From RPQJ01 sp963744735 (GTDB taxonomy: Bacteria; Pseudomonadota; Gammaproteobacteria; Steroidobacterales; Steroidobacteraceae), in assembly GCA_963744735.1 (NCBI GenBank), contig CAVUVH010000001.1, positions 124,001 through 188,000 on the forward strand: a stretch of 64,000 nucleotides of DNA, read 5' to 3'. Under the pieces are notes generated by a model. The model had not been told where the DNA came from. It was given only the letters and a program-made list of their open reading frames with translations, and searched no databases. Positions within the stretch are counted from its first letter, which is position 1, and every line of letters begins with the position of its first letter. This document shows positions 47,900-55,933 of this stretch, piece after piece. The position numbers and the translations under genes were made by a program.

Positions 47900-48613
47900 A
47901 TGCAGCAGCCCCGCACATTGACGATCGCGCGACGCTTCAACGGCCCGCCGGACTCCGGCAACGGCGGCTACGTCTGCGGCGTGCTGGCGGTGGCCACGGC
48001 CAGCGACGTGCGGGTGCGGCTGCTGTCGCCCCCGCCGCTCGACACGCCACTGACACTCGTGCCGGGTGCGGAGGCGGGTTCGTGGCGCCTGCTGCACGGT
48101 GAGCGCCCGGTCGCCACCGCTGCGGTCGCTCCGCCGCTGCCGCTCGATGCGCCGCGCGCGCCGCCGTACGTGCAGTCGGTCTGGGCCTCGCAGCACTACA
48201 TCGGCTTCCGCCAGCACTCGTATCCGGACTGCTTCGTCTGCGGCCCGCACCGGCGGCGCGGCGACGGCATGCGCATCTTCCCGGGCCTGCTCGATTCCGG
48301 GATCGTCGCGGCGCCGTGGATTCCCGCCGATGACCTCGACCAGGGCGACGGCAAGGTGGCCGTCGAGTTTCACTGGGCCGCGCTCGACTGCCCCGGTTAT
48401 TTCGCCGTGATCGACGGCCGCCAGCGACCCATGCTGCTCGGCGAGATGCAGGCGCACGTCGACCGGCGCGTGCACGTCGGCGAGACCTGCATGGTGATCG
48501 GCTGGCGCATCGCGACGGAAGGGCGCAAGCACCGCTGCGGCACGGCGATCTTCGACGACGACGGCGAGCTGTGCGCGCGCGCGCACGCCACCTGGATCGA
48601 AGGAAGGGGCTAG
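47900..48613 (+). CDS. Hotdog-fold thioesterase-like conserved protein
   Basis: 237 residues, cytoplasmic. Seen: RFNGPPDSGNGGYVCGVLA near the N-terminus, YPDCFVCGPHRRRGDGMRIF in the middle and an HVDRRVHVGETCMVIGWRI C-terminal strand set. The first motif has the Gly-rich helix style of hotdog thioesterases, and the Cys-x-x-Cys with GDGMRIF is typical of a family otherwise common in actinobacteria. The acyl substrate is not known. The gene ends in the repeat element: its last codons and TAG stop (48611-48613) lie in GGGGCTAGGGG. Confidence 0.65.
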   Translation: MQQPRTLTIARRFNGPPDSGNGGYVCGVLAVATASDVRVRLLSPPPLDTPLTLVPGAEAGSWRLLHGERPVATAAVAPPLPLDAPRAPPYVQSVWASQHYIGFRQHSYPDCFVCGPHRRRGDGMRIFPGLLDSGIVAAPWIPADDLDQGDGKVAVEFHWAALDCPGYFAVIDGRQRPMLLGEMQAHVDRRVHVGETCMVIGWRIATEGRKHRCGTAIFDDDGELCARAHATWIEGRG

Positions 48614-48701
48614 GGGCTAGGGGCTAGGGGTTAGTCGGAGGTGCCGCTGAGCCGGATGCCGCATCTGCCACTCCGACTAGTCCCTAGCCCCTAGCCCCTT
48701 C
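48604..48701. repeat. Inverted G-tract repeat pair between the thioesterase-like gene and ubiB
   Basis: Left arm 48604-48640 (AAGGGGCTAGGGGCTAGGGG, then CTAGGGGTTAGTCGGAG) and right arm 48671-48701, its near-exact complement (CTCCGACTAGTCCCTAGCCC, then CTAGCCCCTT), with a 30-base loop. The two convergent genes both terminate inside the arms: TAG at 48611 (+) and TAG at 48691-48693 (-). Confidence 0.85.
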
Positions 48702-50329
48702 TTCCCAGCATTACCGTCAGCAGCCCGGCCGCGGTCAGCACCACGCCGGGCAGCCAGTCGGTGCGGAACGCCAGCCAGAGGATGCCGGCCAGCAGCACCG
48801 CGGCGCCCACGATCGTCTGGTCGCGCCTGCGCGCACTGTTGCGGATCTCGCGCCGCAGTTCCTCGTAGGGTTCGCTGTCGACCCGGATCCGCAGGGTGCC
48901 TTCCGAGGCCTTCTGCACGAACTGCTGCAGCAGCTGCGGCAGCATGCGCACCGACTCGGACAGGTCGGGCAGCTGGCGGCGCAGCCCCTCGGCGATGTTG
49001 CGGCCGCTCAGCCGGTCCGCGCCCCAGTCCTGCATGATCGGCTGCGCGGTCTTCCACAGGTCGAGCTCGGGGTAGAGCTGGCGGCCGAGGCCCTCGATCT
49101 GCAGCAGCGTCTTCTGCAGCAGGATCAGCTGCGGCTGCACGCGCATGTCGAAGCGGCGCGCAATCTCGAACAGGCGCATCAGCACCGTCGCGAACGATAT
49201 CTCGGACAGCGGCTTGTTGAAGATCGGCTCGCACACCGTGCGGATCGCGGCCTCGAGCTCGTCGACGCGCGTGTCCTTGGGCACCCAGCCCGAGTCGACG
49301 TGCAGCCGGGCGACGCGGTTGTAGTCGCGATCGAAGAAGGCGAGGAAGTTCTCCGCCAGGTAGTGCTGGTCGCGCGCGTCGAGCGTGCCGACGATGCCGA
49401 AGTCGACAGCCGCATAGCGCGGCCGCTGCGGGTCATCGACCTGCACGAAGATGTTGCCCGGGTGCATGTCGGCATGGAAGAAGTTGTGCCGGAACACCTG
49501 CGTGAAGAAGATCTCCACGCCGTTCTCGGCCAGGGCCTGGATGTTGGTGTTGCGGCGGCGGAGCTCGTCCATGTCGCTCACCAGCACGCCGTGGATCCGC
49601 TCCATCACCATCACTTCGGGGCGGCAGTAGTCCCAGTAGACGGCCGGCACGTAGAGCAGGTCGGAGCCGGCGAAATTGCGCTTGAGCTGCGCGGCGTTGG
49701 CCGACTCGCGCATCAGGTCGAGCTCGTCGATGATGGTCTTTTCGTATTCCTGCACGACCTCGAGGGGCCGCAGGCGATAGCCCTCCTTGACGTAGTCGCG
49801 CGCGAGGCCCGCCAGCACGTACATGACCTCGAGGTCGCGCTCGATCCGCGCGCGCACGCCGGGGCGCACGACCTTGATGACCACGTCCTCGCCCGAACGC
49901 AGGCGCGCGGTGTGCACCTGCGCGATCGAGGCGGCGGCGAGCGGCGTCTTCGTCGAAGCTCTCGAACACTTCCGCCACCGGCTTGCCGTAGGCCTGTTCG
50001 ACGATGGCCCTGGCTTCGGCGCCAGGGAACGGCGGCACGCGGTCCTGCAGCTTGGCGAGCTCGTCCGCGATCTCAGTGGGCAGCAGGTCGCGGCGTGTCG
50101 ACAGCGCCTGTCCGAACTTGACCCAGATGGGGCCGAGTTCCTCGAGCGCCAGGCGGATCCGCTCGCCGCGCGGCCCGCCCTTGCGCCGCTCGAACCAGGT
50201 CGCCGGCGACAGGTAGAACGCATACCGCAACGGACGGAACAGGTGCGTCGCCAGGATGAGCTCGTCGAGGCCGTGCCGCACGAGGACGCGCTGGATCTGG
50301 AGCAGGCGGGCGACGACGCGGAGACGCAT
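48691..50329 (-). CDS. ubiB: UbiB, ubiquinone biosynthesis ABC1-type kinase-like protein (one frame change)
   Basis: About 545 residues. UbiB hallmarks: WVKFGQALSTRRDLLP (KxGQ motif), after an indel near 49950 PLAAASIAQVHTARLRSG (Ala-rich loop replacing the P-loop), VIKVVRPGV, ERIHGVLVSD, FFHADMHPGNIFVQ and YAAVDFGIVG. Two C-terminal membrane helices (IVGAAVLLAGILWLAF and WLPGVVLTAAGLLTVML) anchor it. It is an atypical kinase/ATPase that helps handle coenzyme Q intermediates. The order ubiE-ubiJ-ubiB matches many gammaproteobacteria. The stop TAG is supplied by the flanking repeat. Confidence 0.93.
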
Positions 50330-50376
50330 GGGGAAGGGACTAGGGATCAGGGATTAGGGATTAGGGGTCAGGGATT
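50330..50376. repeat. Single-arm G-tract repeat between ubiJ and ubiB
   Basis: Reads GGGGAAGGGACTAGGGATCA followed by GGGATTAGGGATTAGGGG and TCAGGG on the plus strand, filling the 24 bp gap and running into the 3' end of ubiJ. It encodes the last UbiJ residues (Leu-Thr-Pro-Asn-Pro) and its TAA stop. No complementary second arm is present. Confidence 0.8.
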
Positions 50377-50974
50377 CGAGCCGGGCCAGGCGCGCCTCGA
50401 ACCGGTCGGCGGACTCGCGCAGCCGGTCCACCGCTTCGAGGAACTCCTCGACTTCGATGCGGGTCGGCAGGTCACGGCTTTCTTCCTGCAGGTACTCCGC
50501 CACGCTGGTCGAGAGCGAACCCGCTGCCTTGCGGCCCCAGTCGAGGAAGCCCCGGGCCAGGCCCGCAACCCGATGCGCGGCGACATCGCCGACCACCCGG
50601 GAGAGCTCTTCCTCGAAATCAGGCTGTGCCTGCTGCAGCAGGTCGCGGAAGCGCTGCGCCACCTCGGCATCGCCCGCGATCCGGATCGCGGAACCGCGCA
50701 GCCGGTCCTCCGCCCCCGGGCCCGCCAGCGACAGCAGCGCGAGCGGCGACCCCGACAGGCTGGCATCGGCCTCGCCCGGCTGCCCGCTGTCGATCGCGAT
50801 GCGCCCGTCGGCGACGCGGAAATACAGCGTGAGCGGCGTGCCTTCGAGCACCAGCGACAGCGTGCGGCCGTCGAGCTGTGCCGTGAGCGCCGAGGCGCGG
50901 TTCGACTGCGCGACATTGCGGTTCAGCACTGCGGCGAGTTTCTCGAGCAGCGGTTGCAGCGGGCTCGCGCTCAA
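50354..50974 (-). CDS. ubiJ: UbiJ, SCP2-domain ubiquinone biosynthesis accessory factor
   Basis: 206 residues starting at TTG 50974, with the TTGA overlap with the ubiE stop. The N-terminal SCP2/YhjP-like lipid-binding fold shows LLEKLAAVLNRNVAQSNRAS, LTLYFRVADGRIAIDSG and SGSPLALLSLAG. The C-terminal half is a helical coil ending DRLRESADRFEARLARLES. UbiJ binds lipid intermediates in the Ubi complex together with UbiK. Its C-terminus LTPNP is coded by the G-tract repeat. Confidence 0.88.
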   Translation of the reverse strand: MSASPLQPLLEKLAAVLNRNVAQSNRASALTAQLDGRTLSLVLEGTPLTLYFRVADGRIAIDSGQPGEADASLSGSPLALLSLAGPGAEDRLRGSAIRIAGDAEVAQRFRDLLQQAQPDFEEELSRVVGDVAAHRVAGLARGFLDWGRKAAGSLSTSVAEYLQEESRDLPTRIEVEEFLEAVDRLRESADRFEARLARLESLTPNP

Positions 50975-51759
50975 TAGCGGAACCCCTTGTGCAGTGCCAC
51001 GATGCCGCCCGACAGGTTGTGGTAGCGGCAGTCCTCGAGGCCGGCCGTGCGCATCATCCCGGCCAGCGTCTCCTGGTCCGGGAAGCGGCGGATCGACTCG
51101 GCCAGGTAGCGATAGCTGTCCGGGTCTTTCGCGATGCGCGCCCCGAGCCACGGCAGCACGCTGAACGAATACGCGTCGTAGACCGGCTTGAGGCCGGGCA
51201 GCACGGGCTTGGAGAACTCCAGGATCAGCAGGCGGCCGCCGGGCTTGAGCACGCGCCGCATCGACGCCAGTGCCGCCGGCTTGTCGGTGACATTGCGCAG
51301 GCCGAAGCCGATCGTCACGCAGTCGAAGGTCTCGTCGGCGAACGGCAGGCACTCGGCATTGGCGAGCGAGAACTGCACGTTGCGCACGATGCCGCGGTCG
51401 AGCAGCCGGTCGCGCCCGACGCCAAGCATCGCCTCGTTGATGTCGGAGAGCACGACCAGTCCCTGCTCGCCGACCTGCTGCGCCATGCCGGCCGCGAGGT
51501 CGCCGGTGCCGCCGGCCACGTCCAGCGCCCACATGCCGGGGCGCAGGCCGGTCTGTGCCAGCGCGTAGCGCTTCCACAGGCGGTGCACGCCCGCCGACAT
51601 CAGGTCGTTCATGATGTCGTACTTGTCGGCGACGGAGTCGAACACGGCACGCACGCGGCGCGCCTTTTCCTGGGCAGGCACCTGCTCGTAGCCGAAATCG
51701 ACGGACGCGGACGACGCGGCCGGGGTGCTGGCCTTGCGGGGTGGGGCTGATTCGCTCAT
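50971..51759 (-). CDS. ubiE: UbiE, demethylmenaquinone/2-octaprenyl-6-methoxy-1,4-benzoquinol methyltransferase
   Basis: 262 residues. UbiE family signatures are intact: VFDSVADKYDIMNDLMSAGV, WKRYALAQTGLRPG, SAM-binding LDVAGGTGDLAAGM, FDCVTIGFGLRNVTDK, GGRLLILEFSKPVLPGLKPV, and the end GGIVALHKGFRY. It adds a C-methyl in ubiquinone (and menaquinone) synthesis. The start is ATG 51759, or possibly ATG 51771, which has a better GGAACGG upstream. The N-terminal 20 residues are Ser/Ala-rich and unlike the family. It is followed by ubiJ with a 4 bp overlap. Confidence 0.95.
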   Translation of the reverse strand: MSESAPPRKASTPAASSASVDFGYEQVPAQEKARRVRAVFDSVADKYDIMNDLMSAGVHRLWKRYALAQTGLRPGMWALDVAGGTGDLAAGMAQQVGEQGLVVLSDINEAMLGVGRDRLLDRGIVRNVQFSLANAECLPFADETFDCVTIGFGLRNVTDKPAALASMRRVLKPGGRLLILEFSKPVLPGLKPVYDAYSFSVLPWLGARIAKDPDSYRYLAESIRRFPDQETLAGMMRTAGLEDCRYHNLSGGIVALHKGFRY

Positions 51760-51791
51760 GGGAACGCGCATTCTACGCCGTTCCGGCCCGG

Positions 51792-52193
51792 CTAGATCGA
51801 CCGCTTCGGCACCGTGGTGGGGTAGGGAATGCCGAGCTGCTGCAGGCGCTCGAGGTACTGCTGCCAGCGGGCGGCGCGGGTGACCCCCAGTTCGTACAGG
51901 TAGCCCCAGGTGTACAGGCCGGTGTCGTGGCCGTCGTCGAACACCAGCTTCACCGCGTAGTTGCCGACCGCCTCGATGCGGCGCAGGCCAACCTCGTGCT
52001 TGCCGAGCTGCAGGGTCTCCTGCCCCGGCCCGTGGCCGCGGACCTCGGCCGAGGGCGAATACACCCGCAGGTACTCGAACGGCAGCTCGTAGCGCATGCC
52101 GTCGTCGAAGCCGACCTCGAGCAGCCGCGACTGCCGCCGCATCCGGATCGCGGTGGCCATGCGCGCCGTCCAGTAGTCCTTGTCCATGCTCAC
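51792..52193 (-). CDS. DUF971 domain protein
   Basis: 133 residues, DUF971 (gamma-butyrobetaine-hydroxylase-like N-terminal domain): LLEVGFDDGMRYELPFEYLR, VYSPSAEVRGHG, AVGNYAVKLVFDDGHDTGLY and TWGYLYELG. Proteins of this type take part in iron-sulfur cluster-related functions in some bacteria; that role is not proven here. It starts at GTG 52193, overlapping the hslU stop by GTGA, or at ATG 52187. The conserved order hslU-DUF971-ubiE supports the call. Confidence 0.9.
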   Translation of the reverse strand: MSMDKDYWTARMATAIRMRRQSRLLEVGFDDGMRYELPFEYLRVYSPSAEVRGHGPGQETLQLGKHEVGLRRIEAVGNYAVKLVFDDGHDTGLYTWGYLYELGVTRAARWQQYLERLQQLGIPYPTTVPKRSI

Positions 52194-53551
52194 AGGATGT
52201 ATCGCGCCAGGTCCTCGTCCTGGGCCAGCTTGCCCAGGCTCGCATCGACATACGCCCGGTCGATGACGAGGGCGGCGCCCGAGCGGTCGGAGGCCTCGTA
52301 GCTGACCGACTCGAGCAGCCGCTCCATGACCGTGTGCAGGCGACGGGCGCCGATGTTCTCGGTCCGCTGGTTGACGTCGAAGGCGACCTCGGCCAGTCGC
52401 CGCACGCCGCTCGCGTCGAACTGCAGGCGCACGTTCTCGGTGGCGAGCAGCGCCGCGTACTGGGTGCAGAGCGATGCGTCCGGCTCGGTCAGGATGCGCA
52501 CGAAGTCCTCGACCTGCAGCGCGTCGAGCTCGACGCGGATCGGCAGCCGGCCCTGCAGCTCGGGAATCAGGTCGGACGGCTTCGACATGTGGAACGCGCC
52601 CGAGGCGATGAAGAGGATGTGGTCCGTCTTCACCATGCCGTACTTGGTGTTGACGGTGCTGCCCTCGACCAGCGGCAGCAGGTCGCGCTGCACGCCCTCG
52701 CGCGAGACGTCGACGCCCGACACCGAGCCCTGCTGGCGCGCGATCTTGTCGATCTCGTCGAGGAACACGATGCCGTTCTGCTCCGCGTTGCGCAGCGCCT
52801 GCGTCTTGAGTTCCTCCTCGTCGACCAGCTTCGCGGCCTCTTCCTCGGTCAGCAGCCTGAACGCCTCGCTGACCTTGAGACGCCGCGCCTTCGTGCGGTT
52901 GCCGCCCAGGTTGGCGAACATGCCCTGCAGCTGCTGCGACAGCTCTTCCATGCCGGGCGGTGCCATGATCTCCATGCCGGCACCCGGGGCCCGCAGCTCG
53001 ATCTCGATTTCGCGGTCGTCGAGCTGCTTCTCCCGCAGCATCTTGCGGAAGCGCTGGCGCGTGTCCGTGTCCTTCGGCGCCGGGGCGGGGTCTTCGGCCG
53101 GCAGCCCGAAGCCCATGGCCGTGCCGGTGCTGCGCGGCCGTGGCAGCAGCTCGTCCAGGATGCGCTCCTCGGCGGCGTCCATCGCGCGGTGCCGGACCTT
53201 CTCCATCTCCTGCTCGCGCGTCATCTTCACGGCGACGTCGACCAGGTCCTTGATGATCGACTCGACCTCGCGCCCGACGTAACCCACCTCGGTGAACCGG
53301 GTCGCCTCGACCTTGATGAACGGCGCATTGGCCAGTCTTGCCAGGCGCCGCGCGATCTCGGTCTTGCCGACGCCGGTCGGGCCGATCATCAGGATGTTCT
53401 TCGGCGTGATCTCGGCCCGCAGCGGCTCTGCCACCTGCATGCGGCGCCAGCGATTGCGCAGCGCGATCGCCACGGCGCGCTTGGCCGCGGCCTGGCCGAC
53501 GATGTGCTTGTCCAGTTCCTGGACGATCTCACGGGGGGTCATGGATGACAT
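52190..53551 (-). CDS. hslU: HslU, ATPase subunit of the HslUV protease
   Basis: 453 residues, intact. MTPREIVQELDKHIVGQAAA and RNRWRRMQ open the protein; Walker A MIGPTGVGKTEIARRLA, then ATRFTEVGYVGREVESIIKD, the I-domain around 115-235, Walker B GIVFLDEIDKIA, and sensor/C-domain NIGARRLHTVMERLLESVSY with the ending LARYIL. HslU unfolds substrates and feeds them to HslV. The first Met may be residue 1 or 4 (MSSMTP). The repeat element fills the space on its 5' side. Confidence 0.97.
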   Translation of the reverse strand: MSSMTPREIVQELDKHIVGQAAAKRAVAIALRNRWRRMQVAEPLRAEITPKNILMIGPTGVGKTEIARRLARLANAPFIKVEATRFTEVGYVGREVESIIKDLVDVAVKMTREQEMEKVRHRAMDAAEERILDELLPRPRSTGTAMGFGLPAEDPAPAPKDTDTRQRFRKMLREKQLDDREIEIELRAPGAGMEIMAPPGMEELSQQLQGMFANLGGNRTKARRLKVSEAFRLLTEEEAAKLVDEEELKTQALRNAEQNGIVFLDEIDKIARQQGSVSGVDVSREGVQRDLLPLVEGSTVNTKYGMVKTDHILFIASGAFHMSKPSDLIPELQGRLPIRVELDALQVEDFVRILTEPDASLCTQYAALLATENVRLQFDASGVRRLAEVAFDVNQRTENIGARRLHTVMERLLESVSYEASDRSGAALVIDRAYVDASLGKLAQDEDLARYIL

Positions 53552-53733
53552 GGGAGGGAGGGGTTAGGGGCTAGGGGATAGGGGCTAGGGAGGGGTTAGT
53601 CGGAAGGTAGCGGCGAGAGTGTTTCAACAGCGGTGATCGCGTGAGAAGCGCAGCGCAAAGGCAGGCGGTTCAGGTTTGGGCAGCGGCTGCGGATTACGTT
53701 CCGACTAACCCCTAACCCCTAACCCCTTTCCCT
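53552..53733. repeat. Long inverted G-tract repeat pair between hslV and hslU
   Basis: Left arm 53552-53605 (GGGGTTAGGGGCTAGGGG units ending AGTCGGA) and right arm 53699-53733 (TCCGACTAACCCCTAACCCC and more), about 93 bases apart. The inner DNA is not coding and resembles no known element. The arms end at the hslV stop and the hslU start, so the element separates two genes that are usually adjacent and cotranscribed. It accounts for the whole 181 bp gap. Confidence 0.85.
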
Positions 53734-54263
53734 CACAACTCCTCGATCGTCATGTTGCGGTTGGTGTAGATGCAGATGTCGGCGGCGATGCCGAGCGCGC
53801 GCTCCGCGATCGCGCGCGCATCGAGCGTCGTGTTCTGCAGCAGCGCGAGTGCTGCCGCCTGCGCGAAGGGTCCGCCGGACCCCACCGCGATCAGGTCGTG
53901 CTCGGGTTCGATCACGTCGCCATTGCCGGAGATCACGAGCGTGTGCCTGGCGTCGGCCACCAGCAGCAGCGCCTCGAGCCGGCGCAGGCTGCGGTCGCTG
54001 CGCCAGTCCTTGGCCAGTTCGATCGCGGCGCGGGTCAGGTTGCCGAACTGCTGCAGCTTCGACTCGAAGCGCTCGAACAGCGTGAACGCATCGGCGGTGC
54101 CGCCGGCGAAGCCGGCGATGACCGAGCCATCATGCAGCCGCCGCACCTTGCGTGCGTTGCCCTTCATGACAGTGTTGCCGAGGGTGACCTGGCCGTCGCC
54201 GCCCATGGCGACGCGGCCGTCGCGCCGTACGCAGAGAATCGTGGTGCCGTGGGGATTGAACAT
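53733..54263 (-). CDS. hslV: HslV, protease subunit of HslUV
   Basis: 176 residues. After a short propeptide (MFNPHG) comes the catalytic TTILCVRRDGRVAMGGDGQV; the Thr of this motif is the N-terminal nucleophile after processing. NTVMKGNARKVRRLHDGSVI, AGFAGGTADAFTLFERFESK and the C-terminal ICIYTNRNMTIEEL are as expected. It forms the dodecameric peptidase core with HslU. The genes hslV and hslU keep their usual order but are separated here by the repeat element. Confidence 0.96.
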   Translation of the reverse strand: MFNPHGTTILCVRRDGRVAMGGDGQVTLGNTVMKGNARKVRRLHDGSVIAGFAGGTADAFTLFERFESKLQQFGNLTRAAIELAKDWRSDRSLRRLEALLLVADARHTLVISGNGDVIEPEHDLIAVGSGGPFAQAAALALLQNTTLDARAIAERALGIAADICIYTNRNMTIEEL

Positions 54264-54320
54264 GGGGAAGGGAATGAAGATAGGGAATGGAGAAGGGATA
54301 GGGGTTAGGGGTTAGGGGCG
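54264..54320. repeat. Single-arm G-tract repeat between xerC and hslV
   Basis: GGGGAAGGGAATGAAGATAG, then GGAATGGAGAAGGGATAGGG and GTTAGGGGTTAGGGG fill the 41 bp gap and the 3' end of xerC. The repeat codes for the last Pro-Asn-Pro and TAA of XerC. The hslV-proximal units (GGGAATGG) are more diverged. Confidence 0.75.
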
Positions 54321-55223
54321 CGCTTGCGCCGGGCCCGGGGGTGGGCCGCGTCGTAGATGCGGGCCAGGTGCTGGAAATCAAGGTGCGTGTAGACCTGGGT
54401 CGTGCTGATGTTGGCGTGACCCAGCAGTTCCTGCACGGCACGCAGGTCCTGCGATGACTCCAGCAGGTGCGAGGCAAACGAGTGCCGGAACATGTGCGGA
54501 TGAACGTGCTCCGGCAGGCCCTGCCGGCGTGCCCACTGCGCGATGCGCCGCTGCACGATGCGCGGTCCGAGCCGCGCTCCCTGGCGGCCGACGAACACGG
54601 CCTGCTCGCCGACCGCGGCCACGCCCGTGCGCACGCCGAGCCAGCGCTGCAGCGCCGCGAGCGCGTGGCGGCCGACGGGCACGATGCGGGTCTTGCGGCC
54701 CTTGCCGGTGACGCGGACCGTGCGGTCGCGCAGGTCCAGGTCCGGCAGGTCGAGGGCGATCAGTTCAGCCAGGCGCAGGCCCGATGAATAGAACAGTTCC
54801 ATGATCGCCTTGTCGCGCACGTCGAGGCTCGCGTCGCTGCGGAAGTCGAGCAGTCGCGCCATGGTGTCGGCATCGAGCGGGGTCGGCAGCCGCTTCTGCG
54901 CCTTTGGCGCCTGCACGTCGCCGGTCGGGTCGCGGCGCAGTTCGCCTTCGCGCAGCAGGTGGCGGAAGAGCCCGCGGCAGGCCGACAAGCGGCGCTGGAT
55001 GCTGCGGGGGCGCGAGGCCCTGGCGGTGCTCGCGCGCGGCAAACATCCGCATGTGCTGGGGATCGACCTGCTCCCAGGAGGTCAGGCCCTGTCGCGCGCA
55101 ATAGTCGAGCAGCGCGGCGAGGTCGCGCCCGTAGCCATCCGTGGTGTGCGGCGACAGGCGTCGCTCGTTGCGCAGGCTTGCCAGGTACCGCTCGACGCCG
55201 CCCGCGAGCGGCCCGCCGGTCAT
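54305..55223 (-). CDS. xerC: XerC site-specific tyrosine recombinase (one frame change)
   Basis: About 305 residues. The N-terminal SAM-like DNA-binding part (YLASLRNERRLSPHTTDGYG, QGLTSWEQVDPQHMRMFAAR) is followed, after an indel near 55020, by RSIQRRLSACRGLFRHLLRE and the catalytic domain: FYSSGLRLAELIALDLPDLD (first Arg), TGKGRKTR (Lys), HPHMFRHSFASHLLES (His-x-x-Arg), LGHANISTTQVYTHL (His and the Tyr nucleophile). XerC with XerD resolves chromosome dimers at dif. It overlaps DUF484 by 4 bp. Confidence 0.93.
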
Positions 55224-55933
55224 GCCAGCCGCGCCGTCACCGCTTCGCTCACGATCTCGCCGATGCGCACCAGGAAATCCGTGCTCATCGTCGGCAGGTA
55301 ACGCTCGGTGTCGTGGCTCGCGATCGCCAGCAGGCCGAGGCCCGCGCGCTCGCCCAGCGGGATCAGCACGGTCGAGCCGACCTGGCTGCCCTCGCCGCCG
55401 AAGAGGTAGTCGCGCTGCGTGTCGCGGATCTGGCCACTGCGCGGCCGCGCCGATTCGAAGAAGGCCTCGAAGATCTTCAGTTCCGGGCTGCCGCGCGGCA
55501 CCACGCGGACATGGGCGTTATGCGCCTCGGCGAGCGCCGCCAGCGACGGATCCACCGCCAGCAGCACCCAGCGCGATGCGCCGAAATCCTCGCGCAGCGA
55601 GGTCTCCAGTCCGGCCATGGCGCCGTTCACGTCGCGCGCGCGCAGCAGGCGGCGCGTCAGCCGGTGCATGCGGTCGGCAATGGCGTCGTTGCCGCGGCCG
55701 TTCTCGATCAGCTCCGCGAGCTTCTTCTCGAGGGCCGCGTGCTTGTCGCGCAGCACCAGCACCTGCCGCTCGACCAGCGAGATCGCAGCGCCACCGCGCT
55801 GGTGCGGCAACTGGATGCGCGCCAGCACCGAGCCGTGCCGTTCGAAGAAATCCGGGTGCGCGACCAGGAAGTCGGCGACCTGCTCTTCGGCCATGGCAGA
55901 GGGGGATTCGACACCGCGTATCGGCTTGTTCAT
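55220..55933 (-). CDS. DUF484 family protein
   Basis: 237 residues, DUF484 with GAF-like fold. Features: QVADFLVAHPDFFERHGSVL, LPHQRGGAAISLVERQVLVL, a coiled coil around 50-90 and IPLGERAGLGLLAIASHDTE with RYLPTMSTDFLVRIGE. It is found between dapF and xerC in many gammaproteobacteria. The role is unknown. ATGA overlap with dapF at 55930-55933. Confidence 0.92.
   Translation of the reverse strand: MNKPIRGVESPSAMAEEQVADFLVAHPDFFERHGSVLARIQLPHQRGGAAISLVERQVLVLRDKHAALEKKLAELIENGRGNDAIADRMHRLTRRLLRARDVNGAMAGLETSLREDFGASRWVLLAVDPSLAALAEAHNAHVRVVPRGSPELKIFEAFFESARPRSGQIRDTQRDYLFGGEGSQVGSTVLIPLGERAGLGLLAIASHDTERYLPTMSTDFLVRIGEIVSEAVTARLA

Noticed and set aside
27643..54320. Telomere-like or CRISPR-like reading of the TTAGGGG repeats
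   Set aside because: The units are directly adjacent without unique spacers and occur at gene ends of a circular-type bacterial genome context; no cas genes or terminal hairpins are present.
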